64,000 nucleotides of DNA from Lentisphaeria bacterium (GTDB lineage Bacteria > Verrucomicrobiota > Lentisphaeria > Victivallales > Victivallaceae), in the NCBI GenBank assembly GCA_017462015.1, contig JAFTRX010000101.1:1-64000 (forward strand), read 5' to 3'. The notes under the pieces were generated by a model, which did no database searches, had not been told where the DNA came from, and saw nothing but the letters and a program-made list of their open reading frames with translations. The position numbers and the translations under genes were made by a program. Within the stretch, counting starts at the first letter, position 1. Each line of letters opens with the position of its first letter. Of the stretch, positions 34,338-43,200 are shown piece by piece.

Positions 34338-35153
34338 TCAATACTGTATTGCCCGGGGAAAGCCGCAACTCTTTTCGAGGAAGGTCGCCGCTTCTTTGCT
34401 CCAAGTGACAATGTCCTTGTAGGCAATGGCCAAACCGCGGCCGTGCGGTCCTTCCGGATAGATGTGCAGTTCGCACGGACGCTGACATTTCCACATCTCC
34501 CGGGCAAAGGCAACGGAACACTCCACGGGAACGCTTTTGTCCGTCGCCGTGTGCCACACATAAGCCGGAGGAGTGTTGTCGTCCACCAGTTTCCACGGGT
34601 CGATCTCTTTACCGTTTTCATCGCGGTAGGGTGTACCGGAAGGCAGTTCCCTGCCGAGGTCGGTATAGGTCCAGGTGGTGGACAGCACCCCATAGCAGAG
34701 CAGCATGGCATCGGCATTGCCGGGGAAATTGTCCGCTTCATCACCTTCTGCGACCTGATAACGGTCACTGAGCATACCGGCGCAGGCGGCAAGGTGTCCT
34801 CCGGCGGAAAATCCGCAAACTGCGATCTTATCCGGCTGAACGCCCCAGGCTTCCGCATTGGCGCGGATGATTTTTATGGCACGCGCCGCATCCATCTGCG
34901 GAGCGGGGTAGGTGTAAGGCTGAACCCGGTACTGCAGCACAAAAGCGTGATAACCCAGACGGTTGAATGCTTCAGCAATGGGGTCGCCTTCATGGAACGC
35001 CCGATGGTTATAACCGCCTCCGGGAAGGACCAGCACCGCTCCGCAGGGATTTTTCACCTGACGGAGCAAAAAGGTATCCATGTACGGAGCAAAAAAATCT
35101 TCCTGACTGCCATTCGGCGCCGGAGCGTTCTCTTTGTAAAGTTCTATACGCAT
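34338..35153 (-). CDS. Alpha/beta hydrolase, BD-FAE/esterase-lipase type (copy 1)
   Basis: 271 aa, same length and landmarks as the downstream paralog: PGGGY oxyanion segment, GFSAGGH with Ser116, TDKSVPV and EGPHGRGL. The two differ mainly between residues 120 and 190 (DRYQVAEGDEADNFPGN here), which usually shapes the substrate pocket. Probably a cytoplasmic deacylase for imported sugars (inference). It is the first gene of the esterase-esterase-reactivase-metH operon and is divergent from a FadR-type regulator. Confidence 0.88.
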   Translation of the reverse strand: MRIELYKENAPAPNGSQEDFFAPYMDTFLLRQVKNPCGAVLVLPGGGYNHRAFHEGDPIAEAFNRLGYHAFVLQYRVQPYTYPAPQMDAARAIKIIRANAEAWGVQPDKIAVCGFSAGGHLAACAGMLSDRYQVAEGDEADNFPGNADAMLLCYGVLSTTWTYTDLGRELPSGTPYRDENGKEIDPWKLVDDNTPPAYVWHTATDKSVPVECSVAFAREMWKCQRPCELHIYPEGPHGRGLAIAYKDIVTWSKEAATFLEKSCGFPRAIQY

Positions 35154-35189
35154 AAATATTTTCCTTGATTGATTTTATGACACTCATGT

Positions 35190-35218
35190 AATATACGCCG
35201 GACAAACTTTTTTTGCAA
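35190..35218 (-). promoter_or_regulatory. Promoter of the esterase/metH operon
   Basis: Minus strand TTGCAA (35213-35218), 17 bases, TATATT (35190-35195), 36 bases before the start at 35153. Confidence 0.6.
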
Positions 35219-35250
35219 GCAGAATTTTCCCGGTTTTTTATGAATGAAGC

Positions 35251-35286
35251 TTGTAATTTTGCAGTTTTGGATGTATGGTAGTACCA
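35251..35286 (+). promoter_or_regulatory. Promoter and FadR-type operator of the sialidase/aldolase operon
   Basis: TTGTAA (35251-35256), 17 bases, TATGGT (35274-35279). The perfect 11-bp palindrome TGGTAGTACCA (35276-35286) overlaps the -10 box and fits the TGGT-N3-ACCA pattern bound by GntR/FadR-family repressors. The regulator gene starts 25 bases further on, so autorepression is likely. Confidence 0.65.
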
Positions 35287-35311
35287 GAGCGGAAAAAGAG
35301 GTGTTTTTATC

Positions 35312-35998
35312 ATGCTTGAACCAGTGAAAATACAACGTACCGTTGAAGCGGCGATCGAGAATATCGGAGCATATATCGCTACGCTTCACGAGGGGGATGT
35401 TCTGCCCGGAGAACGGGAACTTGCCGGAAAACTGCAGATCAGCCGTAATATCACAAGAGAAGCTCTTCAGCACTTCCGGACGTTGGGTATCATTGAATCC
35501 AAACCTAAAATCGGTTCTGTCGTCACCAAACTGCTTCCGGAAAATCCCTATGCCGGATACATGCCGTTCATTGCCGCCTCGCAACACACTTTACAGGAGC
35601 TTCTGGAACTGCGTTTTATTCTGGAAAGCGGCTGCTGTGACAGTGCCGTGAACAATGTTTCAATGTCCGATGTGGAGAAACTTCAGGATTTGGCCCGGCG
35701 CATCAAAGATGCCGACAACGACCGGGATCAGCGGGAGACGGCATATCAGCTGGATGTGGAGTTCCATTCGACCATTCTGCGTTTGAGCCGGAATACTCTT
35801 CTGGAATCACTTATCCCGCTTGTGGTGGAGTTTTTTTCCAAGAACTATCTGCAAAACAACTCTCAAGCGCCGCGGCGGGAGGGGTATGACGAACATTTTT
35901 CCATGGTGGAAGCGTTGAAACAGCGTGATGCCGCAACTCTGCGGCAGCTGGTAGCATTGCATTTGAGTGCATATCGAAATTTGGAGAGTGACAAATGA
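35312..35998 (+). CDS. GntR/FadR family transcriptional regulator (FCD domain)
   Basis: 228 aa. The winged helix (EGDVLPGERELAGKLQISRNITREALQHFRTLGIIESKPKIGSVV) occupies residues 25-75. The helical FCD domain follows, with LLELRFILESGCCDSAV, DVEFHSTILRLSRN (metal-binding Asp and His) and HFSMVEALKQRDAATLRQLVALHL. Family ligands are often organic or sugar acids, which suits the downstream aldolase. Its stop overlaps the start of the sialidase-like gene (ATGA), and a matching operator lies before it. Confidence 0.92.
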   Translation: MLEPVKIQRTVEAAIENIGAYIATLHEGDVLPGERELAGKLQISRNITREALQHFRTLGIIESKPKIGSVVTKLLPENPYAGYMPFIAASQHTLQELLELRFILESGCCDSAVNNVSMSDVEKLQDLARRIKDADNDRDQRETAYQLDVEFHSTILRLSRNTLLESLIPLVVEFFSKNYLQNNSQAPRREGYDEHFSMVEALKQRDAATLRQLVALHLSAYRNLESDK

Positions 35999-37137
35999 AA
36001 CTGAACAAACTGACTTGTATCGCCATTGGATTGGCATTTTTCGCCACTGTCTGCGGCGGTGCTGAAACATCAAACGGCGGAGGAAAAAAGATTATGAACA
36101 TTCAGAAACTGCACAGCGGAATCATCGACAAACCGACCTATCACGGCTGGCCCACAGTCATCCGTACCAAAGATAACAAATTGATTGCAGTTTGTTCCGG
36201 CAACCGGCAGAAACACGTCTGTCCCTTCGGCAGAGTGTGGATGTATGTTTCTGAAGATAACGGCAAAACATGGCAGGGACCGAAAAAACTCTCCTCCGGC
36301 CCGCTGGATGACCGCGATGCCGGTATTTGTCAGGCCGCAGACGGCTCTCTTCTGGTGAACTATTTCACCAGTACGGCAGCGATTTTCCGGGCAAAACGGT
36401 TGAGCAAAGAGTGGAAGGAGGTCGCGGAAAAGATCAATCTCACCACGTTGAGAAAAGAGCACGGTTTCTGGATGCGCCGCTCTACCGATGGCGGTAAAAG
36501 TTGGAGTACCAAGTACCGTACCCCCGTTTACAGTCCGCATGGACCGGTGCTGCTGAAAGATGGCAGATTGTTTTTTCCGGGACAACGGCAGGGCAGTCTG
36601 TGCGCGGAACTCACCGGCAAACCGGAATATCATGCCGCATTTTCCAACGACCACGGACAGACTTGGCAGATCGCTTCCGAAATTCCGCTTCCTGCCGGGC
36701 AGGATATCCGCAACATCCATGAGATCCACGGCGTTGAAGCACCTGACGGCACGCTGGTCGTCCAGTACCGCAATCACAACTGTTCCGGTTTGGGCGAAAC
36801 GTGGCAGAGTGAATCCACTGACGGCGGTAGAACCTGGAGTGCGCCGCATTTTATCTGCAAAGGATTTCCCACACATTTGCATAAATTCGGCAAAGACAAG
36901 ATGATAATGAGCTATACTTACCGTCTCAAACCTTACGGTATCCGGGCGCGGATATCTGAAGATTCCGGCAAAAGCTGGAGCAGTGAAATCATTTTGAGCG
37001 ATGACGGGAAAGTCTGGGATCTCGGCTATCCCTCCACCGTGGAAATGGCTGATGGAACTTTGTTTACTTTGTGGTACGAAAGACTGGGCAAAGGTGGTGC
37101 CAAGCTCCGTTATCTTAATTGGAAATTCAACGATTAA
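35995..37137 (+). CDS. Secreted BNR-repeat sialidase-like protein
   Basis: 380 aa with a signal peptide (about 1-23, ends GGA). Five Asp boxes are visible: SEDNGKTW, STDGGKSW, SNDHGQTW, STDGGRTW and SEDSGKSW, which mark a six-bladed GH33-type propeller. The family includes exo-sialidases and related hydrolases; I did not identify the full Arg triad (Arg in YPSTVEM.. and VIRTKD regions are candidates), so sialidase activity is not proven. It is the second gene of the operon and likely releases the sugar acid that the next genes catabolise (inference). Confidence 0.8.
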   Translation: MKLNKLTCIAIGLAFFATVCGGAETSNGGGKKIMNIQKLHSGIIDKPTYHGWPTVIRTKDNKLIAVCSGNRQKHVCPFGRVWMYVSEDNGKTWQGPKKLSSGPLDDRDAGICQAADGSLLVNYFTSTAAIFRAKRLSKEWKEVAEKINLTTLRKEHGFWMRRSTDGGKSWSTKYRTPVYSPHGPVLLKDGRLFFPGQRQGSLCAELTGKPEYHAAFSNDHGQTWQIASEIPLPAGQDIRNIHEIHGVEAPDGTLVVQYRNHNCSGLGETWQSESTDGGRTWSAPHFICKGFPTHLHKFGKDKMIMSYTYRLKPYGIRARISEDSGKSWSSEIILSDDGKVWDLGYPSTVEMADGTLFTLWYERLGKGGAKLRYLNWKFND

Positions 37138-37154
37138 CCAGAAGGGATCATATT

Positions 37155-37940
37155 ATGTTCACTCCCAGACGCAGCCGCATGCTCGATAAGATGCGTGCCG
37201 GACAAAAAGTAATCTCCTGCAAACTCAATTTCTCCTGCTACCGTTCTGCTGAACTTATGGCATTATCCGGCTTTGATGCCATCTGGATATGTCAGGAACA
37301 TGTGCCGACCGACTTTGCGACCATGGAAGCGCAGATCATGGCGGCGAAGTGCCACGATTGCGATACTGTCGTCCGGGTTCCCAAAGGTTCATACAGTGAC
37401 TACATCCGTCCGTTGGAAGCGGATGCCTCCGGTATTATGATACCGCATCTTATGAGTTTGGAGGAAGCAGAAGAAATTGCTTACACCGTCCGTTTTCATC
37501 CCATCGGGCGCCGTCCGGTGGATGGCGGAAATGCTGACGGGTTGTATTGCAAACTGGATTTCAAAGAATATATCCACTTTATGAACGAAAACCGCATGAT
37601 AATCGTCCAGATCGAAGATCCGGAACCGCTGGAAGAGCTGGATAAGATTTGTCAGGTTCCGGGGATCGACATGATATTTTTCGGTCCCGGCGATTTCAGC
37701 CACGCCATTGGGCATCCGGCAGAGTTCGATCATCCGGAGGTGGTGCGCGCCCGCAAACTTGTGGTCGAAACGGCGCACAAATACGGTAAGTTTGCCGGAA
37801 CGGTCTCTGTTCCGTCTCTGGCGCAGTGCTATGCTGAAGGCTTTGATTACGTCAACTGCGGTTCTGATGTCAACTTTATCGGAGCAAAGTGTCAGGCGGT
37901 CATGGACGAGTACCGGAGATTGATGGATGAAAAACAGTAA
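37155..37940 (+). CDS. HpcH/HpaI family aldolase
   Basis: 261 aa from the ATG at 37155 (GAAGGGA 8 bases upstream). Class II metal-dependent pyruvate aldolase barrel: IWICQEHVPTDFATMEAQI corresponds to the usual IDLEHGP segment, and the metal ligands lie in QIEDPEPLEELD and GPGDFSHAIG. The family splits 2-keto-3-deoxy acids into pyruvate and an aldehyde. Gln-Glu-His replaces the common Asp/Leu-Glu-His, a modest variation. Cytoplasmic. Between a secreted sialidase-like protein and a propeller protein, it probably handles a keto-deoxy sugar acid. Confidence 0.88.
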   Translation: MFTPRRSRMLDKMRAGQKVISCKLNFSCYRSAELMALSGFDAIWICQEHVPTDFATMEAQIMAAKCHDCDTVVRVPKGSYSDYIRPLEADASGIMIPHLMSLEEAEEIAYTVRFHPIGRRPVDGGNADGLYCKLDFKEYIHFMNENRMIIVQIEDPEPLEELDKICQVPGIDMIFFGPGDFSHAIGHPAEFDHPEVVRARKLVVETAHKYGKFAGTVSVPSLAQCYAEGFDYVNCGSDVNFIGAKCQAVMDEYRRLMDEKQ

Positions 37941-39351
37941 GTTGATTTTTTGCGGATGCGTTGCGACGGCAATGCTTTCAACTGCCGCCGGCAATATAAC
38001 AGCAGGAAAAAACAGCACCATGGATAATATTTACGATGTAACCGGGAAGCGGGAACTTTTTATCGACGACTTTCTGATCGAAAGCAAGCGCGGCATCGCC
38101 ATCAAACAGCACGCGCCGGTGGAACTTCCCAGTAATCCAGATAAGCCGATTGGTCATTACAATACCATTTTACAAAAACCCGATGGAACGTATTTATGTT
38201 ACTTCCGCGGTGTTGACAATGTTTACAAAGGCAAGATGTACAACAATCACCCGGGCGAATATGTCGGCGTGTCGACCAGTAAAGACGGGGTGAAGTGGGA
38301 AGCACCGGATTACAAATTGTTTCCCGGCAAACCGGTTCCGGGCAACGCCATTCTTTACGGCGGCAACGGGATCACACACAACTTTGTTCCTTTTTACGAC
38401 ACCAATCCTGAGTGCAAAGCATCCGAGCGTTACAAAGCAGTCGCCGGAGTGCGGGAGACCAGGGGGCTGTTTGCCTACTGTTCTGCCGACGGTATCAACT
38501 GGAAGATGTACGGAACTGCTCCGGTGATAAAATATGAGCCTGAGAAAACCGGCGGACACATGCTGGATTCTCAAAACGCAGTATTTTATTCGCAGGAAGA
38601 AAAATGTTACGTCATGTATATCCGGGTGTGGAAGACTGCCGACAACTTGAAGGGATTGCGTTCCATTGCCAAGGTGGTCAGCAAAGATTTCATCAACTGG
38701 AGCGAACCGGAATTTCTCAAAATGAACCGCAAAGGCGAACACATCTACGTCAGCGGTCTTACCCCCTACTTCCGGGCGCCGCACTATTATGCCGGAGCCG
38801 CCACGCGTTATTTCGGGAACCGGGGTTCTGCCACCGATGTGGTGCTGCTCTTTTCCCGCAGCGGCAAGGGGATCATCCGTCCTTCGTGTGAAGCGTGGAT
38901 CCGTCCCGGACTTGATCCGGAGCGCTGGCTCAACCGGATGAATTATCTTTCTCTGGGTATCGTGCGGGAAAGTCCGGAAACGATGCTGCTTTATCACAAC
39001 CGCAAGAAGTTGATGTACCGGTTGCGGACGGACGGTTTTGCTTCACTCAACGCCGGGATCACCACCGGAACAGTATTGACCAAAGTTCTTTCCCGGCGCG
39101 GCGGCAATGTGGAATTCAACATCGCCACCAGTGCCGGAGGTGGATTCCAAGTGGAAGTGTGCGATGAAAACGGCAACGCTCTGCCGGGATACCGTTTTAC
39201 TGATATGAAAGAGTTTTACGGCGACAAAATCGCTTTTGTTCCGCAGTGGAAGGGTGGAAGATCCCTTGCGGATCTGCCTGCCGGAAAATTCCGGCTGCGG
39301 CTGCACTTGAAAGAGTGCGATCTTTACAGCGTAGCGTTCCCGGAGAAATAA
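37927..39351 (+). CDS. Secreted five-bladed beta-propeller protein, GH43/GH32-like
   Basis: 474 aa with a signal peptide (about 1-21). GKRELFIDDFLIES near 37-50 is a hallmark of a large family in Planctomycetes, Verrucomicrobia and Lentisphaerae. HYNTILQKPDGTYLCYFRG, STSKDGVKWEAPDY, GNGITHNFVPFYDTNP and MLDSQNAVFYSQEEKCYVMYIRVWK follow the pattern of GH32/GH43/GH117-type propellers. The catalytic residues cannot be assigned safely. The start overlaps the aldolase end by 14 bp, with GGAG upstream, so it belongs to the same operon. A role in glycan trimming is inference. Confidence 0.7.
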   Translation: MKNSKLIFCGCVATAMLSTAAGNITAGKNSTMDNIYDVTGKRELFIDDFLIESKRGIAIKQHAPVELPSNPDKPIGHYNTILQKPDGTYLCYFRGVDNVYKGKMYNNHPGEYVGVSTSKDGVKWEAPDYKLFPGKPVPGNAILYGGNGITHNFVPFYDTNPECKASERYKAVAGVRETRGLFAYCSADGINWKMYGTAPVIKYEPEKTGGHMLDSQNAVFYSQEEKCYVMYIRVWKTADNLKGLRSIAKVVSKDFINWSEPEFLKMNRKGEHIYVSGLTPYFRAPHYYAGAATRYFGNRGSATDVVLLFSRSGKGIIRPSCEAWIRPGLDPERWLNRMNYLSLGIVRESPETMLLYHNRKKLMYRLRTDGFASLNAGITTGTVLTKVLSRRGGNVEFNIATSAGGGFQVEVCDENGNALPGYRFTDMKEFYGDKIAFVPQWKGGRSLADLPAGKFRLRLHLKECDLYSVAFPEK

Positions 39352-39354
39352 ATC

Positions 39355-40239
39355 ATGGCAGTAAATATCGTTTTTGCCGGTGAGGATATTGAATTTCAGC
39401 GGCAGGCAGTTGATGTTCTTGCCCGCTGTTTTGATGTCTGGCAGATGCGTAAACAGCAGTATCACGGCAGATTTCCGTTCCGGGAGCTATCATTTGTGGC
39501 GATAACTGACGGAACGGTCATCGGACACGCGGGGATCATTCCGTTTGAAGTTCAAGCCTCCGGCGGAAAAACGCTGAAAATGGCAGGCATTGCCTCGGTT
39601 GCCGTTGCTCCTGAGTGGCGGCAGCAGGGAATTGCCGGAAATTTGTGCCGCCACGCCGCCGCATGGGCGGCAGAGCAGAAATTCGATGCGATGCCGCTTT
39701 ATACGGAGCGGGTCAATGTTTACAAGCATTGCGGATGGGAGATATTCCCGCCGGGAGTGGCGACATTGACTTCTCCGCGCGAAAAAAAGAGTGACTTGAG
39801 CAAGTGGCTTTCTCCTGAAGAGTTGTCTGTGGCAGATAAGGAGCTTATCATCCGCAGTTACCGGGATGCTGCCGCCTGCCCCGGACGGGTGGTGCGGGTG
39901 GATGATCCGGCATCGGCGATGTCGTGGAGTTATCTTTTCCGCAAAGCTGCCGGGCGTTGGAAAATTTTCCCCGGCAAAGGATATCTTCTCGCCATGGACG
40001 GCGTGCTTGCCGAATACGGCGGAGAGATCGAAGCTCAAATGATAAATGAGTCCCAAGTGGCTCAAGCGCTGTTTTCTCCTGCCGATCCGATGTGCGCAAA
40101 TTTGGCGGCGCTTAATTGGCAGATAAAGGTGCATCATGACGACCTTCCCGAGTGTTGGGAAGGTGAAGCAGTCATGATGCGGACTCTTACGGAAAAAGCG
40201 CTTCCGGAGCTGTTTTTTCCGCTTGCCAACAAATTTTGA
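39355..40239 (+). CDS. GNAT family N-acetyltransferase
   Basis: 294 aa. The acetyl-CoA site VAPEWRQQGIAGNLCRHAAAWA (about residues 82-103) is clear, preceded by GHAGIIPFEV. The length and two-part layout resemble the Eis-like or YitI-like GNATs with a second half. The acceptor is unknown. It begins 3 bp after the propeller gene with GGAG upstream and is the last gene of the FadR-controlled operon. It converges with the 1604-aa gene across 21 bp without a terminator. Confidence 0.85.
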   Translation: MAVNIVFAGEDIEFQRQAVDVLARCFDVWQMRKQQYHGRFPFRELSFVAITDGTVIGHAGIIPFEVQASGGKTLKMAGIASVAVAPEWRQQGIAGNLCRHAAAWAAEQKFDAMPLYTERVNVYKHCGWEIFPPGVATLTSPREKKSDLSKWLSPEELSVADKELIIRSYRDAAACPGRVVRVDDPASAMSWSYLFRKAAGRWKIFPGKGYLLAMDGVLAEYGGEIEAQMINESQVAQALFSPADPMCANLAALNWQIKVHHDDLPECWEGEAVMMRTLTEKALPELFFPLANKF

Positions 40240-40260
40240 TTTTACGGAACTTCCGCCGCC

Positions 40261-43200
40261 TTACTCCCACGAGAAGGTGCGCGTATCCGCATCAAACACC
40301 AGTGCGGTGGCATCAGCAAGAGATGCCGCCGCTTCCAACTGGATGTAGTAACTTCCGGATGCCAGCTGAATATCTTTGCCGGGAACGGTTTTGACCTGAG
40401 AAAGAACTCCTTTGCTTTCGTTGTACATGTAGAGTTCGAGCGAACCGTTGTCCGAAGAGGCAAAAGTGTACTCCCAACCGGCATCGGCGGAAGTAACATT
40501 GAAGTTGACCAGCGCAGTTCCGCCTCTGGACAATGCACCTATTTCCGCAGCGGCATCCTGATCAAACGCGGCATCGATATACGCCGCCGTCTTGCCGGAA
40601 GCGGAGAGAGAATAGATAGTTTCCTTTTTGGCATCTCCGGCTTCGAGTGCGGCGTAGTATTCAACACCGGCTTCGAGATGCACCGGAGCCATGACTGTAT
40701 CAGCTTTCAATTTTACGGTTTTGATGACGGCTGCCATCTTGCCGGAAGCCGAATCATAGCGGTAAAGGGTGAACTTCAGCGCATTGGAGGTTGCGATATT
40801 GAAAGTATACTCTCCGCTCTGCGCGGCAGTGAGGTTTATGTAATCATACTTATCGCCGTAACCGACAAAGCCCATATCTTTTCCGACCAGAACGGTATCA
40901 CCGCCGGCAACGACGGCGGTCTTGGCTGAAGCGGCACTGTTATCGCTGTTGTCGTTGTCCGCATGGTCAAATACGAGCGAACTTCCGGTACTGAGCGAAT
41001 AGCATCCGTAGCCGCCCTTTGCGGTATTGGCGCAGGATACGCCGATAAAATATTCACCTTTATCGAGGAGAAGATCTTTTTTGAGCGTGGCATCACCGGC
41101 GGCAGAGAGGTTGACCGTACCGAGTTTCACCAGCGCCGTACCGGCGGCGTTCCAGGTGTAGAGCGTGGCGGTGAGTTTGGCATTCTGTTCAGAGGAAGAG
41201 AGGGTGTAGTTGTAATATCCGTCATGCTCCACGTTCCAGACGAAGAAATCCTGTGCATCGCCGTACCCGGCAAAATACTTTTTTTCAACATCGATATTCT
41301 GAGCGTTGCAGACATCATCATCCAAAGAGGAGATATCGGCGTGATCGAAGACGACCGGAGCGTTGAAATCGAGGGTGTAAGTACCATATCCGCCCTTGCC
41401 GGTATTGGCACACTCAACGGAGACATAGTAATCTCCGGCAGTGAGGAAAACATCTTTTTTAAGCGTTGCGTCTCCGGTGGCGGTCGAGGCTGAGAGCGCG
41501 GTGGAACCGACTTTGACCAGTGCCGTACCGGCAACGTTCCATTGGTAAATGGTGACGGTCAGATTGGCAGAGCGCTTGTTCGACTTCAGCGCGAGATTAT
41601 ACCATCCGGCATAGTCGAGGGTGACTTTGCGGAAATCGGTATCATTTTCGCCGCCGAGGTAAGCATCGCGTGCCAGATTGACTGAACCGCATTCAGCGAT
41701 ATCGAAGCAGTATTCCGGGGCAAGCTGCCAGATGGCATCATCGGAGGAAAACACTTTTTCCGGTGTCGCGTCGGGGTCGACCCATGCGGCGGTAGTGGAG
41801 ACGGAAATTTCCGAATACAAGCCTTTTTTAGCGGCGGCGGTACTGTCGATCTGGCAGAAGTAAACACCGTTACCGGTAAGAGAGAGCGAATCGAAGGTCA
41901 CCGTTTTTCCGGCGGCGACAGAAACGCTCTTGACTTTTTTGACACTGTTGCCGTCATCGGAAAGCTGATAAATGGCAAACGCTGCCGCGCCGGAACCGGT
42001 ATTGCTGACGGTAAAGGAGAAAATACCGCCGTTGGCGACCTCGTCTTTGAGGTCAAAATTGAACCAACTGACCTGATCATCGCCGCCGGAAGCATAAGCC
42101 TTCAATAGAGACGGGGATTTTTTCTTTTTGATCTCAAGCGCGGCTGCCGCAGCAAAAGATGATGCTCCGACAGCAAGTTCCGGGGTCGTATCTGCAGTAA
42201 ATATCTTTTCCGGAGATGCCGTAATGGAAATATTGGCATACTGCTTGGATTTTGCGGCGGCGGCGCCGTCGATCTGGATAAAATATTTTTCTGCCGGATC
42301 AAGGGTGATCCCGGCAAGAGAAACGGTTTTTCCGGCGGCGGCGGTGACACTTTTCACCTTTTTGAGCGTATTGCCGATTTGCATCCAGATGGTGACAACA
42401 GCCTTGCCGTTGCCGGTATTGGCGACATCAAAAGTAAATTTGCCGCCATACGGAGCGCGCTTATCCATATCAAGGGCCAGAAACTCTGTTGCGGCGCCGA
42501 AACCGGCGTAAATATCGTTTTTGATGGTGGCATTGAGCTGAACGCGCTTGGCGTTGCGGAAATTTTCCGCGTTATCAGCGGCGACCGGATAAACGGTCTC
42601 TGCGTTGCTGTTGATGACGAAACCGACATCGGCGCCCTTGGCGGTATTGGCAGATTTGACCGAGATGAAATATTCGCCCTGCGCAAAAAATACGGATTTG
42701 GAAGAGAAAATCGTTCCAGCATCACCGGAGCTGACATTTTTGGTTTTGAAACTCAAAACTTTGGTCAGTGCGGTCTTGCCTTCATCCATGGTGTAAACCG
42801 TGATGGTGAGCGCGTTATTGCCGGAAGATTGTTTTATCTCCGGAGCGAGCGAGAGGGTATAAATGCCATCGGAGATGACGCTCCATGAATAAAACACTTC
42901 CGGAGAAGCGAAGTTCACTCTGCCGGAACTTACCTCCGAAAGCGTAAGAGTGGTCGTCAGCGCGGCGCGATCCTCAGCGGAAGAAACATCATAAACTTTT
43001 CCGGAGATACTTGCGCCGTAAATCGAACCATAACCCTTACTGCCGGAGGTCGATTCAAACTTGACATAATAGGTTCCCGAAGCGAGCTGTTTATCTTTGA
43101 TAAGCTGTGCCGCTTCAGCAGTATCTTTGAGAGAGACAGTCGCTATACTGGTGAGCTTGGTTCCGGAAACGGAATAAAGCGTAGCTTTCAAGGCGGTTCC

